Part shown: positions 26,730 to 35,005 of the stretch, piece by piece | Layout: each line of letters opens with the position of its first letter | How positions within the stretch are numbered: position 1 is the first letter of the stretch | The notes under the pieces: generated by a model | Databases searched by the model: none | What the model was told of the DNA's origin: nothing | What the model saw: only the letters and a program-made list of their open reading frames with translations | Source: Vulcanimicrobiota bacterium | GTDB taxonomy: Bacteria; Vulcanimicrobiota; Vulcanimicrobiia; Vulcanimicrobiales; Vulcanimicrobiaceae | Reading direction: 5' to 3' | Assembly: GCA_027307235.1 (NCBI GenBank) | Contig: DAHUXH010000006.1 | Coordinates: 62,001-126,000, forward strand | DNA: 64,000 bases | Program-made: the position numbers and the translations under genes

Positions 26730-28267
26730 CTGCGTTGCAGCGCTTCTTCGAAGGGATTGTAATAGCCGGGTGCGCGCGCGAAGACCCCGTCGAACCCGCG
26801 ACCGCCGTCGGCCGGCCGCGACACGTCGGCGAAGACCGCCGACTCGATCGCCTGCATCAAGCCCATCTCACCGACCCGGCCGAGCAGATGTTCGCAGCCC
26901 GAGAGCACGTCCTGCGCGCGGCGATCGATGACGCCGCCGGGTTTGATCGCGATCTCGTCGCCGAAGTGGCGCGCGGTGTTCATGATGTACCGCGCGTTGT
27001 CGAGTGCGAGCGCGCGGTCGCCGAGAAACGGCGTGTGAATCGCCTCGGTCAGCATGCCGCACAGGTGGATGGTTTGATGCGTCATCACTGATGTCAGGTT
27101 GAAGAGCGCGTCGATCAGATGACCTTTGAAGATGTCGCCGGTCATGTGTTTGGTCGGCGGCATGTACTTCAGCGGCGCATCCGGGAAAATTTGGCGCGTC
27201 AGTTGCGCTTGCGCGACCTGATAGAGGAACCCGTCCTGCAGATCGGGATTGATCTCGTAGGCGTCGCCCAGGCCAATCTGCCGGTCGGGCATGCCCGCGC
27301 GATGCGCGAACTCTTCGTTGATGAACTGCGATGCGAGCACGGCGGGGGCTTGCTCGACCGCGTCGGCGGTCGTCAAGTAGTTGTCTTCGCCGGTGTTGAT
27401 GATGATGCCCGAAAAGGCATTGATCATCCGGCTGAAGTGCTGGTCGACGAACGTGCGCTTCATGTTGATGTCGCGGAACAGGATGCCGTACATCGAATCG
27501 TTGAGCAGCATGTCGAGCCGTTCCATCGCCGCGGTCGACGCGATCTCCGGCATGCACAATCCGCTCGCGTAATTGGTGAGCATCACATAGCGGCCGACGC
27601 GCTCGGAGACCTCGTCGAGCGCCTCGCGCATGATCTTGAAGTTCGCCTGCGTCGCGTAGGTGCCGCCGAAGCCTTCGGTCGTCGGACCGTAGGGCATGAA
27701 ATCCAACAGCGACTGTCCCGTCGAGCGGATCACGGCGATGATCTGCGCGCCGGCCTCGACGGCGGCGACCGCGGCGGTACGGTCTTCGTAGATGTTGCCG
27801 CTCGCGACGATGACGTAAAGCAGCGGCGGCTCGGTCTGCGGCAGCCGCGCGAGCCGTTCTTCGCGCTCGCGGCGGCGCGCGCGCAGCCCGCCGAGCGCTT
27901 GCTCGATCAGCGGACGCAGGGCACCGCGCGCGGCTGCTTCCGGAACCTGTGCGAACGACGCCAGTTCGAGTGTGCCGGCACTCAGGGCTTCGCCGAGCGC
28001 GAACGGCGCAAGCGCGGTTTCGGCCAGCGCCTTTCCGAAGGCGAGCGCCACGCCGCACGCACGATTCGCCGGCGAGAGCGCATCGACGATGATGTTTGGG
28101 ACCGGAATCTCATCGCGGCCGACGCCGTCCACCCCGAGCAGGCGCAGCACCGAACGCTCGACGGCGACCGTCGAGTGCGAGGCAATGAAGTCACTGACCG
28201 GCGCCACAACCGCCGCCGCCAAAGCGCGGCAACGATCGACCGCAGCCCGATCGATCCGCAGTTCCAT
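26726..28267 (-). CDS. kamD: Lysine 5,6-aminomutase, alpha subunit
   Basis: A 513-residue TIM-barrel subunit that binds substrate and the adenosyl group; the length matches KamD. Typical stretches are LLYVIVASGNIYEDRTAAVAA, QSLLDFMPYGPTTEGFGGTYATQ, MPPTKHMTGDIFKGHL and ALDNARYIMNTARHFGDEI. ATG 28267 has AGGATAAAG upstream and lies 5 bases after the flippase stop. Other lysine-fermentation genes (kamA, kdd, kce, kal) are absent from the window, although thiolase, Hbd and acyl-CoA dehydrogenase lie 5-8 kb away. It sits inside a polysaccharide gene run, which is unusual. Confidence 0.94.
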   Translation of the reverse strand: MELRIDRAAVDRCRALAAAVVAPVSDFIASHSTVAVERSVLRLLGVDGVGRDEIPVPNIIVDALSPANRACGVALAFGKALAETALAPFALGEALSAGTLELASFAQVPEAAARGALRPLIEQALGGLRARRREREERLARLPQTEPPLLYVIVASGNIYEDRTAAVAAVEAGAQIIAVIRSTGQSLLDFMPYGPTTEGFGGTYATQANFKIMREALDEVSERVGRYVMLTNYASGLCMPEIASTAAMERLDMLLNDSMYGILFRDINMKRTFVDQHFSRMINAFSGIIINTGEDNYLTTADAVEQAPAVLASQFINEEFAHRAGMPDRQIGLGDAYEINPDLQDGFLYQVAQAQLTRQIFPDAPLKYMPPTKHMTGDIFKGHLIDALFNLTSVMTHQTIHLCGMLTEAIHTPFLGDRALALDNARYIMNTARHFGDEIAIKPGGVIDRRAQDVLSGCEHLLGRVGEMGLMQAIESAVFADVSRPADGGRGFDGVFARAPGYYNPFEEALQRR

Positions 28268-28272
28268 GGTCT

Positions 28273-29562
28273 TTATCCTACACTATGCGTCGCGAGCTTT
28301 CGTCGGAGCGGGTTTCGCGGCGACTCAAGCCCCACCGCGAGCGCCGTCGTCACGAGGGCGATACCGTTGAATGCCACCATGACCGACAAAACAGCCTGGA
28401 TCGATGGGTGATACAGGGCAATGGCCACGATCTCCGCGACCGCCACCGCGATGAGCGGAAACGAGAACAGCAGCCGGTGCAGCGCGATTGCATATGATGC
28501 GAAGATGTTGGTCGCCGCCAACAATGCCATTGCACCCGCGTACCAGATCAACAGCGGCGCGGCCGCGTCAAATGCCCGGCCAACCAACGCGTGCAGCAAC
28601 AGCACACCACCAAAATAGAAGATCGCGAGTCCGACTACGGCTATCGCCGCAAACATGGCGATACTGCCGAGCAATACGCCGGTCGTAGAGGCGCCGCGCG
28701 CCTGCCGATCAACCGCTTTGGGCAGCAGCACCGCGGGAGCGAACCCGGCAACGAAGAGCATGATCTTCCCGGCAAGTGAGGCCGCCGAATAGATGCCGGC
28801 TTGCGACGGGCTGAAGTAGTGCTTCACCAACACGACGTCGATCGAACTCAGAATGGCGACTGCGACCGCGCACGCAGCCGCACTCCCGGTCGTTTGCAGA
28901 ACGCGTTTGCGATCGATGGAGAATTTCGCCGTGACAGCATCGCCGTATTTTCGGAGGAGCCGTCTCAACGCATATGCCCCGCACGCCGCTTCCGATAGTA
29001 TCAGTGCGGACACTCCGCCGAAGAGGCCGAACGGGATGACGAGCACGGCGCCGAGAAGCGCGCGCGACGCGCCCTCGATCGCGGCGACGGCGGAAAAGAC
29101 GGTAAACTCGTGATCGCCTTGCAACACGGCGCGCAACGTCGCGACCAACATCATGGCGCAACCCGCGAGCGTTGCGGCCGGGATCGACCAGACCGGCACG
29201 TGCATGAATCCGCCCAAGGGAACGGCGAGAATCGTCGCTACCGCGACGAACCCGGCGCTGATCGAAAGAAACAACCGCAGCACGAAGCGCAGCAGCGCAC
29301 GCATGTGTCCCGGGTCCGCCAACGCGCGAAACTCCGCCGCCGACTTGGTGATGACGTTGGAGAGCACCGATGCCGGAAGCGAGACCAGCAGCGCCAAGGT
29401 GATCAAGGCGTACAGCGAGCCATACTCCGCCACACCGAGCAAACGACTCGTCGCCGCGTGATACAGAAAGAAGCACGCATTGCCGAAGGTCGTCGCGACC
29501 ATGACGAGCAGCCCGTGACGAACCACGTCACTTGCGCGGAGACGGTCAAATAGCGTTCGCAT
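28273..29562 (-). CDS. Polysaccharide flippase (Wzx/MATE-like)
   Basis: A 429-residue membrane protein with about 12 hydrophobic segments, of the MOP superfamily that flips lipid-linked sugars across the inner membrane. The start MRTLFDRLRASDVVRHGLLVMVATTFGNACFFLYHAATSRLLGVAEYGSLYAL is the typical Wzx opening. ATG 29562 overlaps the rfbD stop by one base (TAATG); a longer frame lies inside rfbD. It belongs to the rfbD - wzx - kamDE - gmd run and is the probable exporter for the dTDP-/GDP-rhamnose polymer. Confidence 0.88.
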   Translation of the reverse strand: MRTLFDRLRASDVVRHGLLVMVATTFGNACFFLYHAATSRLLGVAEYGSLYALITLALLVSLPASVLSNVITKSAAEFRALADPGHMRALLRFVLRLFLSISAGFVAVATILAVPLGGFMHVPVWSIPAATLAGCAMMLVATLRAVLQGDHEFTVFSAVAAIEGASRALLGAVLVIPFGLFGGVSALILSEAACGAYALRRLLRKYGDAVTAKFSIDRKRVLQTTGSAAACAVAVAILSSIDVVLVKHYFSPSQAGIYSAASLAGKIMLFVAGFAPAVLLPKAVDRQARGASTTGVLLGSIAMFAAIAVVGLAIFYFGGVLLLHALVGRAFDAAAPLLIWYAGAMALLAATNIFASYAIALHRLLFSFPLIAVAVAEIVAIALYHPSIQAVLSVMVAFNGIALVTTALAVGLESPRNPLRRKLATHSVG

Positions 29563-30434
29563 TAGGCGAACACGACGCGGTCGCGCAGATAGTCGTGAAT
29601 GCCTTGCTGCCACGGCGGAATGTCGATACCGAGCGCGTGCAGTTTTTGCGACTCGAGCGCCGAGAACGCCGGGCGGCGCGCGCCGGCTTTCCATTCCGCT
29701 CCATGTATCGCGGTCAGCGGATACTCCACGCCGTGCTGGCGCAGCGCCTCCGCCGCGAAGTCATACCAGCTCACCGGCCCCGCCGCGCAGGCATGATAGA
29801 GACCATAGCTGCCGCTGCGTGCGATCTGTTGCAGCGCCTGCGCGAGATGACCGGCGTAGGTCGGCGATGCGATCACGTCGTCGACAATGCGAATTTCTTC
29901 ACCGGCGGCCGCTTTCGCGAGGACGCGATCGATGAACGTATGGCCCTTCGAACTGCTGGCACGTATCCCGTAGACGCCGCACGTGCGCACGACGAACGTG
30001 CGCGACCGGCGACGCAAGACGAGCAACTCACCGGCGAGCTTGGACGTGCCGTACACCGAGATCGGGTGCGGCGCGTCCGATTCGACATACGGCCGGTTCG
30101 TTTCGCCGTCGAAGACGTAGTCGGTCGAGATCGTCATGAAGGCGCATCCACGTTCGTCACACAGCGCCGCGATGCGATCGACCGCGAGCGCATTGACGGC
30201 AAAGGCGCGTTCGGGTTCGACTTCGCATCGGTCCACGTTGTGGAAGGCGGCACAATTGACGACAAGATCGGGGCTCGCCGCATCGAGCGCGCGCGCCACC
30301 GCATCGGCATCTTCGATGTTGACCTCCGAACTGCTCGGCGCGACGATCTGCACGTCAGACCAGCGTCGGCGAATCTCGGTGCCGAGTTGCCCGCTCCCGC
30401 CGAAGAGCAACACACGCTGCGTAGTAGCTGCCAC
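29562..30434 (-). CDS. rfbD: dTDP-4-dehydrorhamnose reductase
   Basis: Last step of dTDP-L-rhamnose synthesis (RmlD). The 290-residue protein has LLFGGSGQLGTEI at the N-terminus, ISTDYVFDG, YGTSKLAGE with the catalytic tyrosine/lysine, RTCGVYG and a C-terminal R-R-P-AFSALESQKL segment. GTG 30434 fits the family start; a longer in-frame opening would overlap the divergent rfbC. It is divergent from rfbC across a 65-base promoter region. RfbA and RfbB are not in the window. Confidence 0.94.
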   Translation of the reverse strand: MAATTQRVLLFGGSGQLGTEIRRRWSDVQIVAPSSSEVNIEDADAVARALDAASPDLVVNCAAFHNVDRCEVEPERAFAVNALAVDRIAALCDERGCAFMTISTDYVFDGETNRPYVESDAPHPISVYGTSKLAGELLVLRRRSRTFVVRTCGVYGIRASSSKGHTFIDRVLAKAAAGEEIRIVDDVIASPTYAGHLAQALQQIARSGSYGLYHACAAGPVSWYDFAAEALRQHGVEYPLTAIHGAEWKAGARRPAFSALESQKLHALGIDIPPWQQGIHDYLRDRVVFA

Positions 30435-30499
30435 GGCGCGTCTGTTCGGTATAGATGCGGTCCCGCCTACTGTTTCTAAAGCAGGCGCATGAGGATACG

Positions 30500-31063
30500 A
30501 TGAAACATTTCCGAACGATGCCGTCACTAGCGATCGAACAGACGCCGCTGCGCGGAGCGCTCGTCCTGACTCCCGCGATCTTCGCCGACGACCGCGGCTT
30601 CTTCAAAGAGACCTTCTCGCAACCGCGCTACGCACAGGCAGCCGGCTCGGACGCGCCGTTCGTTCAAGACAACGTTTCGGTCTCGCGGCGCGGCGTGCTC
30701 CGCGGCCTGCATACCGATCCGCGCATGGCCAAGCTCGTTCAGGTGCTCCACGGCGCGGCCTTCGACGTCATCGTCGACCTGCGCGACGGCTCACCCACGC
30801 GCCTGCAGTGGTTCGGCCTCGAACTGTCAGCCGAAAATCACCGTCAGCTCTACGTACCCGCAGGCTTCTTGCACGGCTATCTGGCGCTGACCGAGGACGT
30901 GGTCTTCCACTATAAGCAGACGGCCCTCTACGACCCGGCCACCGAGCTTGGCATCGCCTGGAACGATCCCGGCCTCGCGATCCGCTGGCCAATCGACGCC
31001 CCGCCCGTGCTCTCCGCCAAGGACGCGAACAACCCGACCCTGCGAGAACGCGGACTCGCGTAA
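30500..31063 (+). CDS. rfbC: dTDP-4-dehydrorhamnose 3,5-epimerase
   Basis: Cupin enzyme that epimerises C3 and C5 of dTDP-4-keto-6-deoxyglucose. The 187-residue protein shows FADDRGFFKETFSQPRY, QDNVSVSRRGVLRGLHTDP with the catalytic histidine region, VIVDLRDGSPT, YVPAGFLHGYLAL and DPGLAIRWP. ATG 30500 has GAGGA upstream; ATG 30518 is an alternative. It is divergent from rfbD. A second, clearly different epimerase of this family lies at 47084, serving the CDP-sugar set. Confidence 0.95.
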   Translation: MKHFRTMPSLAIEQTPLRGALVLTPAIFADDRGFFKETFSQPRYAQAAGSDAPFVQDNVSVSRRGVLRGLHTDPRMAKLVQVLHGAAFDVIVDLRDGSPTRLQWFGLELSAENHRQLYVPAGFLHGYLALTEDVVFHYKQTALYDPATELGIAWNDPGLAIRWPIDAPPVLSAKDANNPTLRERGLA

Positions 31064-31071
31064 CAATCGGA

Positions 31072-31097
31072 CCTTCGCCGGGTAGGAATGGCGAAGG
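31072..31097 (+). other. Perfect hairpin between rfbC and the ECF sigma operon
   Basis: CCTTCGCC (31072-31079) pairs exactly with GGCGAAGG (31090-31097) around a 10-base loop. It begins 8 bases after the rfbC stop and ends 19 bases before the sigma factor ATG. Without a T-run it could be the rfbC transcript end or a leader structure of the sigma gene. Confidence 0.4.
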
Positions 31098-31116
31098 AAC
31101 ACCGAATCGAGGGAGG

Positions 31117-31752
31117 ATGGCACGCGATCATCGCAGCGACGAGGAACTTGCCCGGCTCATCTGCGAAGGCGATCACGAACTCTTCGCGGAGCTGGTCGAC
31201 CGGTACAAGGGCGGCATCGCCAATTTCATCAGTGCGAGCATCCACAGTCCGGCCGACGTGGCTGACCTCAGCCAAGACACCATGCTTCGAGCCTATGCGC
31301 ACTTGGGGACGTTCAACCCGGTCCTCGGAAAATTTTCGACGTGGATCTACCAGATCGCACGCAACGTCGTGAGGACCCATCTCGGCAAGACGCTCAAACG
31401 TCCGCAGCCGCACGAGCTTCCCGAAGATCAAACGCTGGAGAACTCGCTGCCCGACCTTTCTCCCGACTCGGATCCGGCCGGCGGTGTGCTGCGCGAAGAG
31501 GCGGAACGTGAAGTGCGCGCCGCGCTCGCCGAGCTTCCTGAAAGGATTCGGACGGTGCTGGCGCTGCGCTATTACGACAACATGGAATATCACACGATCG
31601 CGAGCACGCTCGGCCTCTCGCTCGGCAATGTGAAGACGTTGATCCATCGCGGCAAGATCGCACTTGCCCAACGCTTGCGCGACCGCGAACGCCGCGCGCA
31701 CGCCGCCGCCGCGACTGCGAAAGGGGGCTCACATGCGCTGCTCCTCGTGTGA
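31117..31752 (+). CDS. ECF-type RNA polymerase sigma factor
   Basis: A 211-residue sigma-70 family factor with only regions 2 and 4. Region 2 (about 20-90) reads LFAELVDRYKGGIANFIS through DVADLSQDTMLRAYAHLGTF and FSTWIYQIARNVVRTHLG. Region 4 (about 135-190) has LPERIRTVLALRYYDNMEYHTIASTLGLSLGNVKTLIHRGKIAL. An alanine-rich tail follows. The gene overlaps its anti-sigma partner by 20 bases. The GGAGG sequence directly abuts the ATG, so spacing is poor and initiation may depend on upstream structure. It probably controls an envelope response, judging by the next two genes. Confidence 0.92.
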   Translation: MARDHRSDEELARLICEGDHELFAELVDRYKGGIANFISASIHSPADVADLSQDTMLRAYAHLGTFNPVLGKFSTWIYQIARNVVRTHLGKTLKRPQPHELPEDQTLENSLPDLSPDSDPAGGVLREEAEREVRAALAELPERIRTVLALRYYDNMEYHTIASTLGLSLGNVKTLIHRGKIALAQRLRDRERRAHAAAATAKGGSHALLLV

Positions 31753-32287
31753 ACCGCTGCTCGATCAATATGTCGAAGGCACGCTCGCGCCGCGCACGAT
31801 GAGTGCCGTTTCAGCGCATCTCAAGACGTGCGACGCCTGCCGCGTCCTGCTCACGGAGTTGCGCGTCGTCGACGCGTTGCTCGCGACGTCGCCCAAACTG
31901 GAACTGCCGCCGAACTTCACCTTCGCGCTGATGGCCGATATCCGTTCGCTCGCGCCGCCCAAACGTGTGTCGCACCCGCTGTGGCCTTGGCTGACGGGAT
32001 ATGTGCTGGTCGCCTGGGTGCTCGCATTCGGCACGGTCTCGACACATGGAACGCTCGCACCGATGCTGACGGACATTGTGCGCTCGGCCTTCGCCGATGC
32101 ACAACAACTGCTCGGCGTGTTCTCCGGCGCAGCGCAGGCGTTCGGGTCGAGCAACATGACCTTCATCGCCGGTGTTGTGACGTTGCTCGTAATCGACGGG
32201 CTGTTTGTCGCCGGCGTCTTCGCATTCTATCGATCGCTGCGCTCGCGCCTGGCGGCGCAGCGTCTTTCCGAGGGGGATTCGGCATGA
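31733..32287 (+). CDS. Anti-sigma factor with zinc-finger domain
   Basis: A 184-residue membrane protein. The cytoplasmic ZAS-type domain is at 1-45, with C3 and C6 and the H29-x3-C33-x2-C36 motif (AHLKTCDAC). Two hydrophobic segments follow (WLTGYVLVAWVLAFGTV and TFIAGVVTLLVIDGLFVAGVFAFY). It would hold the upstream ECF sigma factor at the membrane. ATG 31733 lies inside the end of the sigma gene, giving tight coupling. The stop overlaps the next gene by 4 bases. Confidence 0.9.
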   Translation: MRCSSCEPLLDQYVEGTLAPRTMSAVSAHLKTCDACRVLLTELRVVDALLATSPKLELPPNFTFALMADIRSLAPPKRVSHPLWPWLTGYVLVAWVLAFGTVSTHGTLAPMLTDIVRSAFADAQQLLGVFSGAAQAFGSSNMTFIAGVVTLLVIDGLFVAGVFAFYRSLRSRLAAQRLSEGDSA

Positions 32288-33135
32288 TTCGTCACATGGT
32301 CGCGATCGTGGTGATGCTCATCTGCGGGCTTGCGATCGCGCTTCCGGCTTCGGCGCAGACGCGCTCGATCGACCACGGCGGCACCTACTTCGGAAACATC
32401 ACCGTCGATCGCGATCAGGTGGTCGACGGAGACGTCACCGTGATCGGCGGGGACGCGACGATTTTCGGGCGCATCAACGGTTCGGTCACCATGGTCGGCG
32501 GCAGTATCGATCAACGGCCCGGCTCGACGATCACCGGGGACACGAACGTCGTCGGCAGCGACGTCGCGCAAAACCTCGCCCCGTGGCTGCCGATGCAGAA
32601 CGGCGATCCGTTCGCGCACCAGTATCGCAAGCTCGGCGGGCTCGCGTTCAACATCGTCGCCATCCTGCTCTTCTTGATCTTCCCGGCGCGCGTGCGCGTC
32701 GCCATCTCGCGCCTCGAACACCATGCCGGCTTGGCGGCGGCAACCGGTCTGCTCGGCTGGATCGCCGTGTTTCCGCTCGCGTTCCTCTTGCTGTGCACGA
32801 TCCTGCTGATTCCCTTGATTCCCGTGGAATTCGTGGTGCTGGCCGCCGGCGTGTTCCTGGGCAAGGCGGCGCTCGGTCTGCTGGTCGGCCGCCGCTTCTA
32901 CGAAATGGTGGCGCAGCGCTCGACGCCCACGCCGCTGGTGGCGCTGATCATCGGTCTGCTGCTCATCTCGGCGGCCGAGATGCTGCCGATGATCGGGTTG
33001 CTGGCCAAGGCGCTGGTCTGGATCATCGGCCTAGGAGCCGCTCTGCTCTCCTGCGTGGGTGAGGACCGCTTCTCGGGGCCGATCGCCGCTGGGCCGCGGG
33101 CACCCATCGGCGGGCCGCCGATGGTCATCCGGTAA
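32284..33135 (+). CDS. Membrane protein with bactofilin-like beta-helix repeats
   Basis: A 283-residue protein with a signal peptide (1-25, ending PASAQ). It then has short repeats rich in V, G, D and N (VVDGDVTVIGGDATIFG, SVTMVGGS, STITGDTNVVG) like a bactofilin beta-helix. Four or five membrane segments follow (about 120-265) and the tail is rich in G and P. Bactofilins are normally cytoplasmic, so an exported copy joined to membrane helices is unusual. It is the third gene of the sigma/anti-sigma operon (ATGA overlap) and probably an envelope-stress target or sensor. Function unproven. Confidence 0.75.
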   Translation: MIRHMVAIVVMLICGLAIALPASAQTRSIDHGGTYFGNITVDRDQVVDGDVTVIGGDATIFGRINGSVTMVGGSIDQRPGSTITGDTNVVGSDVAQNLAPWLPMQNGDPFAHQYRKLGGLAFNIVAILLFLIFPARVRVAISRLEHHAGLAAATGLLGWIAVFPLAFLLLCTILLIPLIPVEFVVLAAGVFLGKAALGLLVGRRFYEMVAQRSTPTPLVALIIGLLLISAAEMLPMIGLLAKALVWIIGLGAALLSCVGEDRFSGPIAAGPRAPIGGPPMVIR

Positions 33136-33167
33136 GCCGAGCAGAGTTCGTCCGGCGGGCCGCGAAG

Positions 33168-34382
33168 ATGCCGCCCATGGCTACGGTTTCCCACGCGCTG
33201 CGCTTCGCGCAACGCACGGCGCGCATGCGTGCCTCGACGATCCGCGAGATGCTCAAGGTCACGCAGCAACCAAACGTGATCTCGTTCGGAGGCGGGCTTC
33301 CCGCTCCCGAACTCTTTCCCACCGACGCAATCGCCGATGCGACCCGCGCCGTCATGAACGAGTACGGGCCGTTGGCGCTGCAGTACAGCGTCACCGAAGG
33401 CACGCCGGAGATGCGCAGGTGGGTCGCGCAACGCTTGGGACACCGCTTCGACATGGACCTCTCTCCAAGCAATGTGATGATCCTCAACGGATCGCAGCAA
33501 GGCTTGGACTTGATTGCCAAGATCTTCATCGACCCGGGTGATCAGATCGTGCTCGAAAGCCCCTCGTACCTGGGAGCCATTCAGGCATTCGATGCCTACC
33601 AGGCGCGCTATCTCACCGTCGAGACCGACGACGAAGGCATGATCCCCGAATCGCTCGAGCACGTGCTCGAACACGCCGACCCGTTTCCGAAGTTCGTCTA
33701 TCTTGGACCGACATTCCAAAACCCGACGGGCCGTACGCTCTCACGCGAGCGCCGCGAGCGCATCGTCGCCATCTGCGAAAAATTCGAACTGCCGATTCTC
33801 GAAGACGATCCGTACGGAGAGCTGCGGTTTGAAGGCGACGACCTGCCGTCGTTGCTCTCGCTCGCGCGCAAGGCCACGGTGATCTATCTCGGCACGGGGA
33901 GCAAGATCGTGGCGCCGGGGATGCGTGTCGCCTGGGTGGTGACCAAGAGCGCCGACGTGCTCGAGAAGATCGCGCTCGCAAAGCAAGCCGCCGATCTGCA
34001 AGCGAACTCGCTGACGCAATACGTCTTTCATCGGTATGCGACCAGCGACCAATTCGACGAGCACGTGCGCACGATCGTGCGGACGTATCGCGAGCGGCGC
34101 GACGTCATGCTCGACGCGCTCGCCGAACACATGCCGGCTTCGACGCGCTTCAATCGCCCGAGCGGCGGCATGTTCCTCTGGGTCTCCCTCCCCGGTATCG
34201 ACACCGAGGAGTTGCTGCCGGTCTGCGCCGAGCAGCGCGTCTTTTTTGTGCCGGGCGTCTTCTTCTACCCGAACGACGACGTCCACGACGGCATGCGCCT
34301 CAACTTCTCGAACGCGGGGAACGAGAAGATCCGGCTGGGCATCGCCCGGCTGGCCGAAGCCGTCCGCGGCTTTCGGAAGTAA
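33168..34382 (+). CDS. PLP-dependent aminotransferase (2-aminoadipate transaminase-like)
   Basis: A 404-residue fold type I aminotransferase of the LysN/MocR-catalytic group without a regulator domain. Visible are SFGGGLPAPELFPTDAI, LQYSVTEGTPEMRRWVAQRL, GSQQGLDLIAKIFIDPGDQIVLESPSYLGA, TFQNPTGRTLS, LEDDPYGELRFEG and the lysine in LGTGSKIVAPGMRVAWV. Relatives act on 2-aminoadipate, leucine or aromatic substrates, so the substrate is unknown. ATG 33168 or 33177 could be the start. It stands alone on the plus strand. Confidence 0.87.
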   Translation: MPPMATVSHALRFAQRTARMRASTIREMLKVTQQPNVISFGGGLPAPELFPTDAIADATRAVMNEYGPLALQYSVTEGTPEMRRWVAQRLGHRFDMDLSPSNVMILNGSQQGLDLIAKIFIDPGDQIVLESPSYLGAIQAFDAYQARYLTVETDDEGMIPESLEHVLEHADPFPKFVYLGPTFQNPTGRTLSRERRERIVAICEKFELPILEDDPYGELRFEGDDLPSLLSLARKATVIYLGTGSKIVAPGMRVAWVVTKSADVLEKIALAKQAADLQANSLTQYVFHRYATSDQFDEHVRTIVRTYRERRDVMLDALAEHMPASTRFNRPSGGMFLWVSLPGIDTEELLPVCAEQRVFFVPGVFFYPNDDVHDGMRLNFSNAGNEKIRLGIARLAEAVRGFRK

Positions 34383-34451
34383 CTCGCCCCACCGCGCGTC
34401 GAATGGGATGCGCGCCCGCCAGTAGCTTTACCGCCAAGAAGGAGTACCCAC

Positions 34452-34934
34452 GTGGCTGAGCAGTTCGTGACCGGGATCATCCCGACGTGTGACATTGCGG
34501 AACTGGAACGTGTCATTGGTAGCATCGCCGGGATCGATCGCTCGCGACTGACCGTCATCACCAAGGCGACGCGTTCCGACGATCACGATCGTTCGTTTCT
34601 GAATTTTCTGCACGCGTCCGGCCCGATTATCGACGCCGAAACCGCGGGCACGGGCCTTCTCGAACCCGATCGCATCATGACGACCAGCGGTGGCACCGGC
34701 GTCCCGGGCATAGGATCAAACCAGACGTCCTACGGAACGCTGCACTACCCGCGCCTGATTCAACACGTGGCGAACCTGCCTATTCCCGACGACGAAGCCG
34801 ACAACTACAACGACGCCCTCGACGACGGCCGTTGTGTCGTCGCCTACCAAGCCGAACCAGCCGAAGTCGCCGCCTACGAATCAGCCTTCGACAAAGCTGG
34901 CATCCGTAAAGTCAAAACGTTCGCCCGGGCGTAG
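34452..34934 (+). CDS. Hypothetical protein, 160 residues
   Basis: Start GTG 34452, with GGAG 7 bases upstream. There is no signal peptide or membrane helix. The N-terminal half reads like an alpha/beta module (FVTGIIPTCDIAELERVIGSIAGIDRSRLTVITK). The middle has a glycine/serine/threonine-rich stretch (TTSGGTGVPGIGSN). The C-terminal part repeats the idea of a stress-type protein (DDGRCVVAYQAEPAEVAAYESAFDKAGIRKVKTF). The layout resembles small general-stress proteins but I cannot name a family. It is the last high-GC gene before the island. Confidence 0.65.
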   Translation: MAEQFVTGIIPTCDIAELERVIGSIAGIDRSRLTVITKATRSDDHDRSFLNFLHASGPIIDAETAGTGLLEPDRIMTTSGGTGVPGIGSNQTSYGTLHYPRLIQHVANLPIPDDEADNYNDALDDGRCVVAYQAEPAEVAAYESAFDKAGIRKVKTFARA

Positions 34935-34937
34935 GTC

Positions 34938-34957
34938 TTGGCTAAGCGAGGCCAAGG
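34938..34957. terminator. Hairpin between convergent genes at the island border
   Basis: CTTGGC (34938-34943) pairs with GCCAAG (34952-34957), 4 bases after the stop of the hypothetical gene. It faces the GT2 gene ending at 35006. Without a T-run it is a weak candidate. Confidence 0.35.
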
Positions 34958-35005
34958 GCGCAGACGATGCCTATGAGTGAATCGTATCCGACGTTGTCGT
35001 GATCG

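Noticed and set aside
25976-28267. Cobalamin riboswitch for kamDE
   Set aside because: The 5 bases between the flippase stop and kamD start leave no room, and no B12-box-like sequence was noticed within the flippase end.
30435-30499. Defined promoter boxes between rfbD and rfbC
   Set aside because: The gap must contain divergent promoters, but only weak TATA-like patches are visible, none with a convincing -35 at good spacing.
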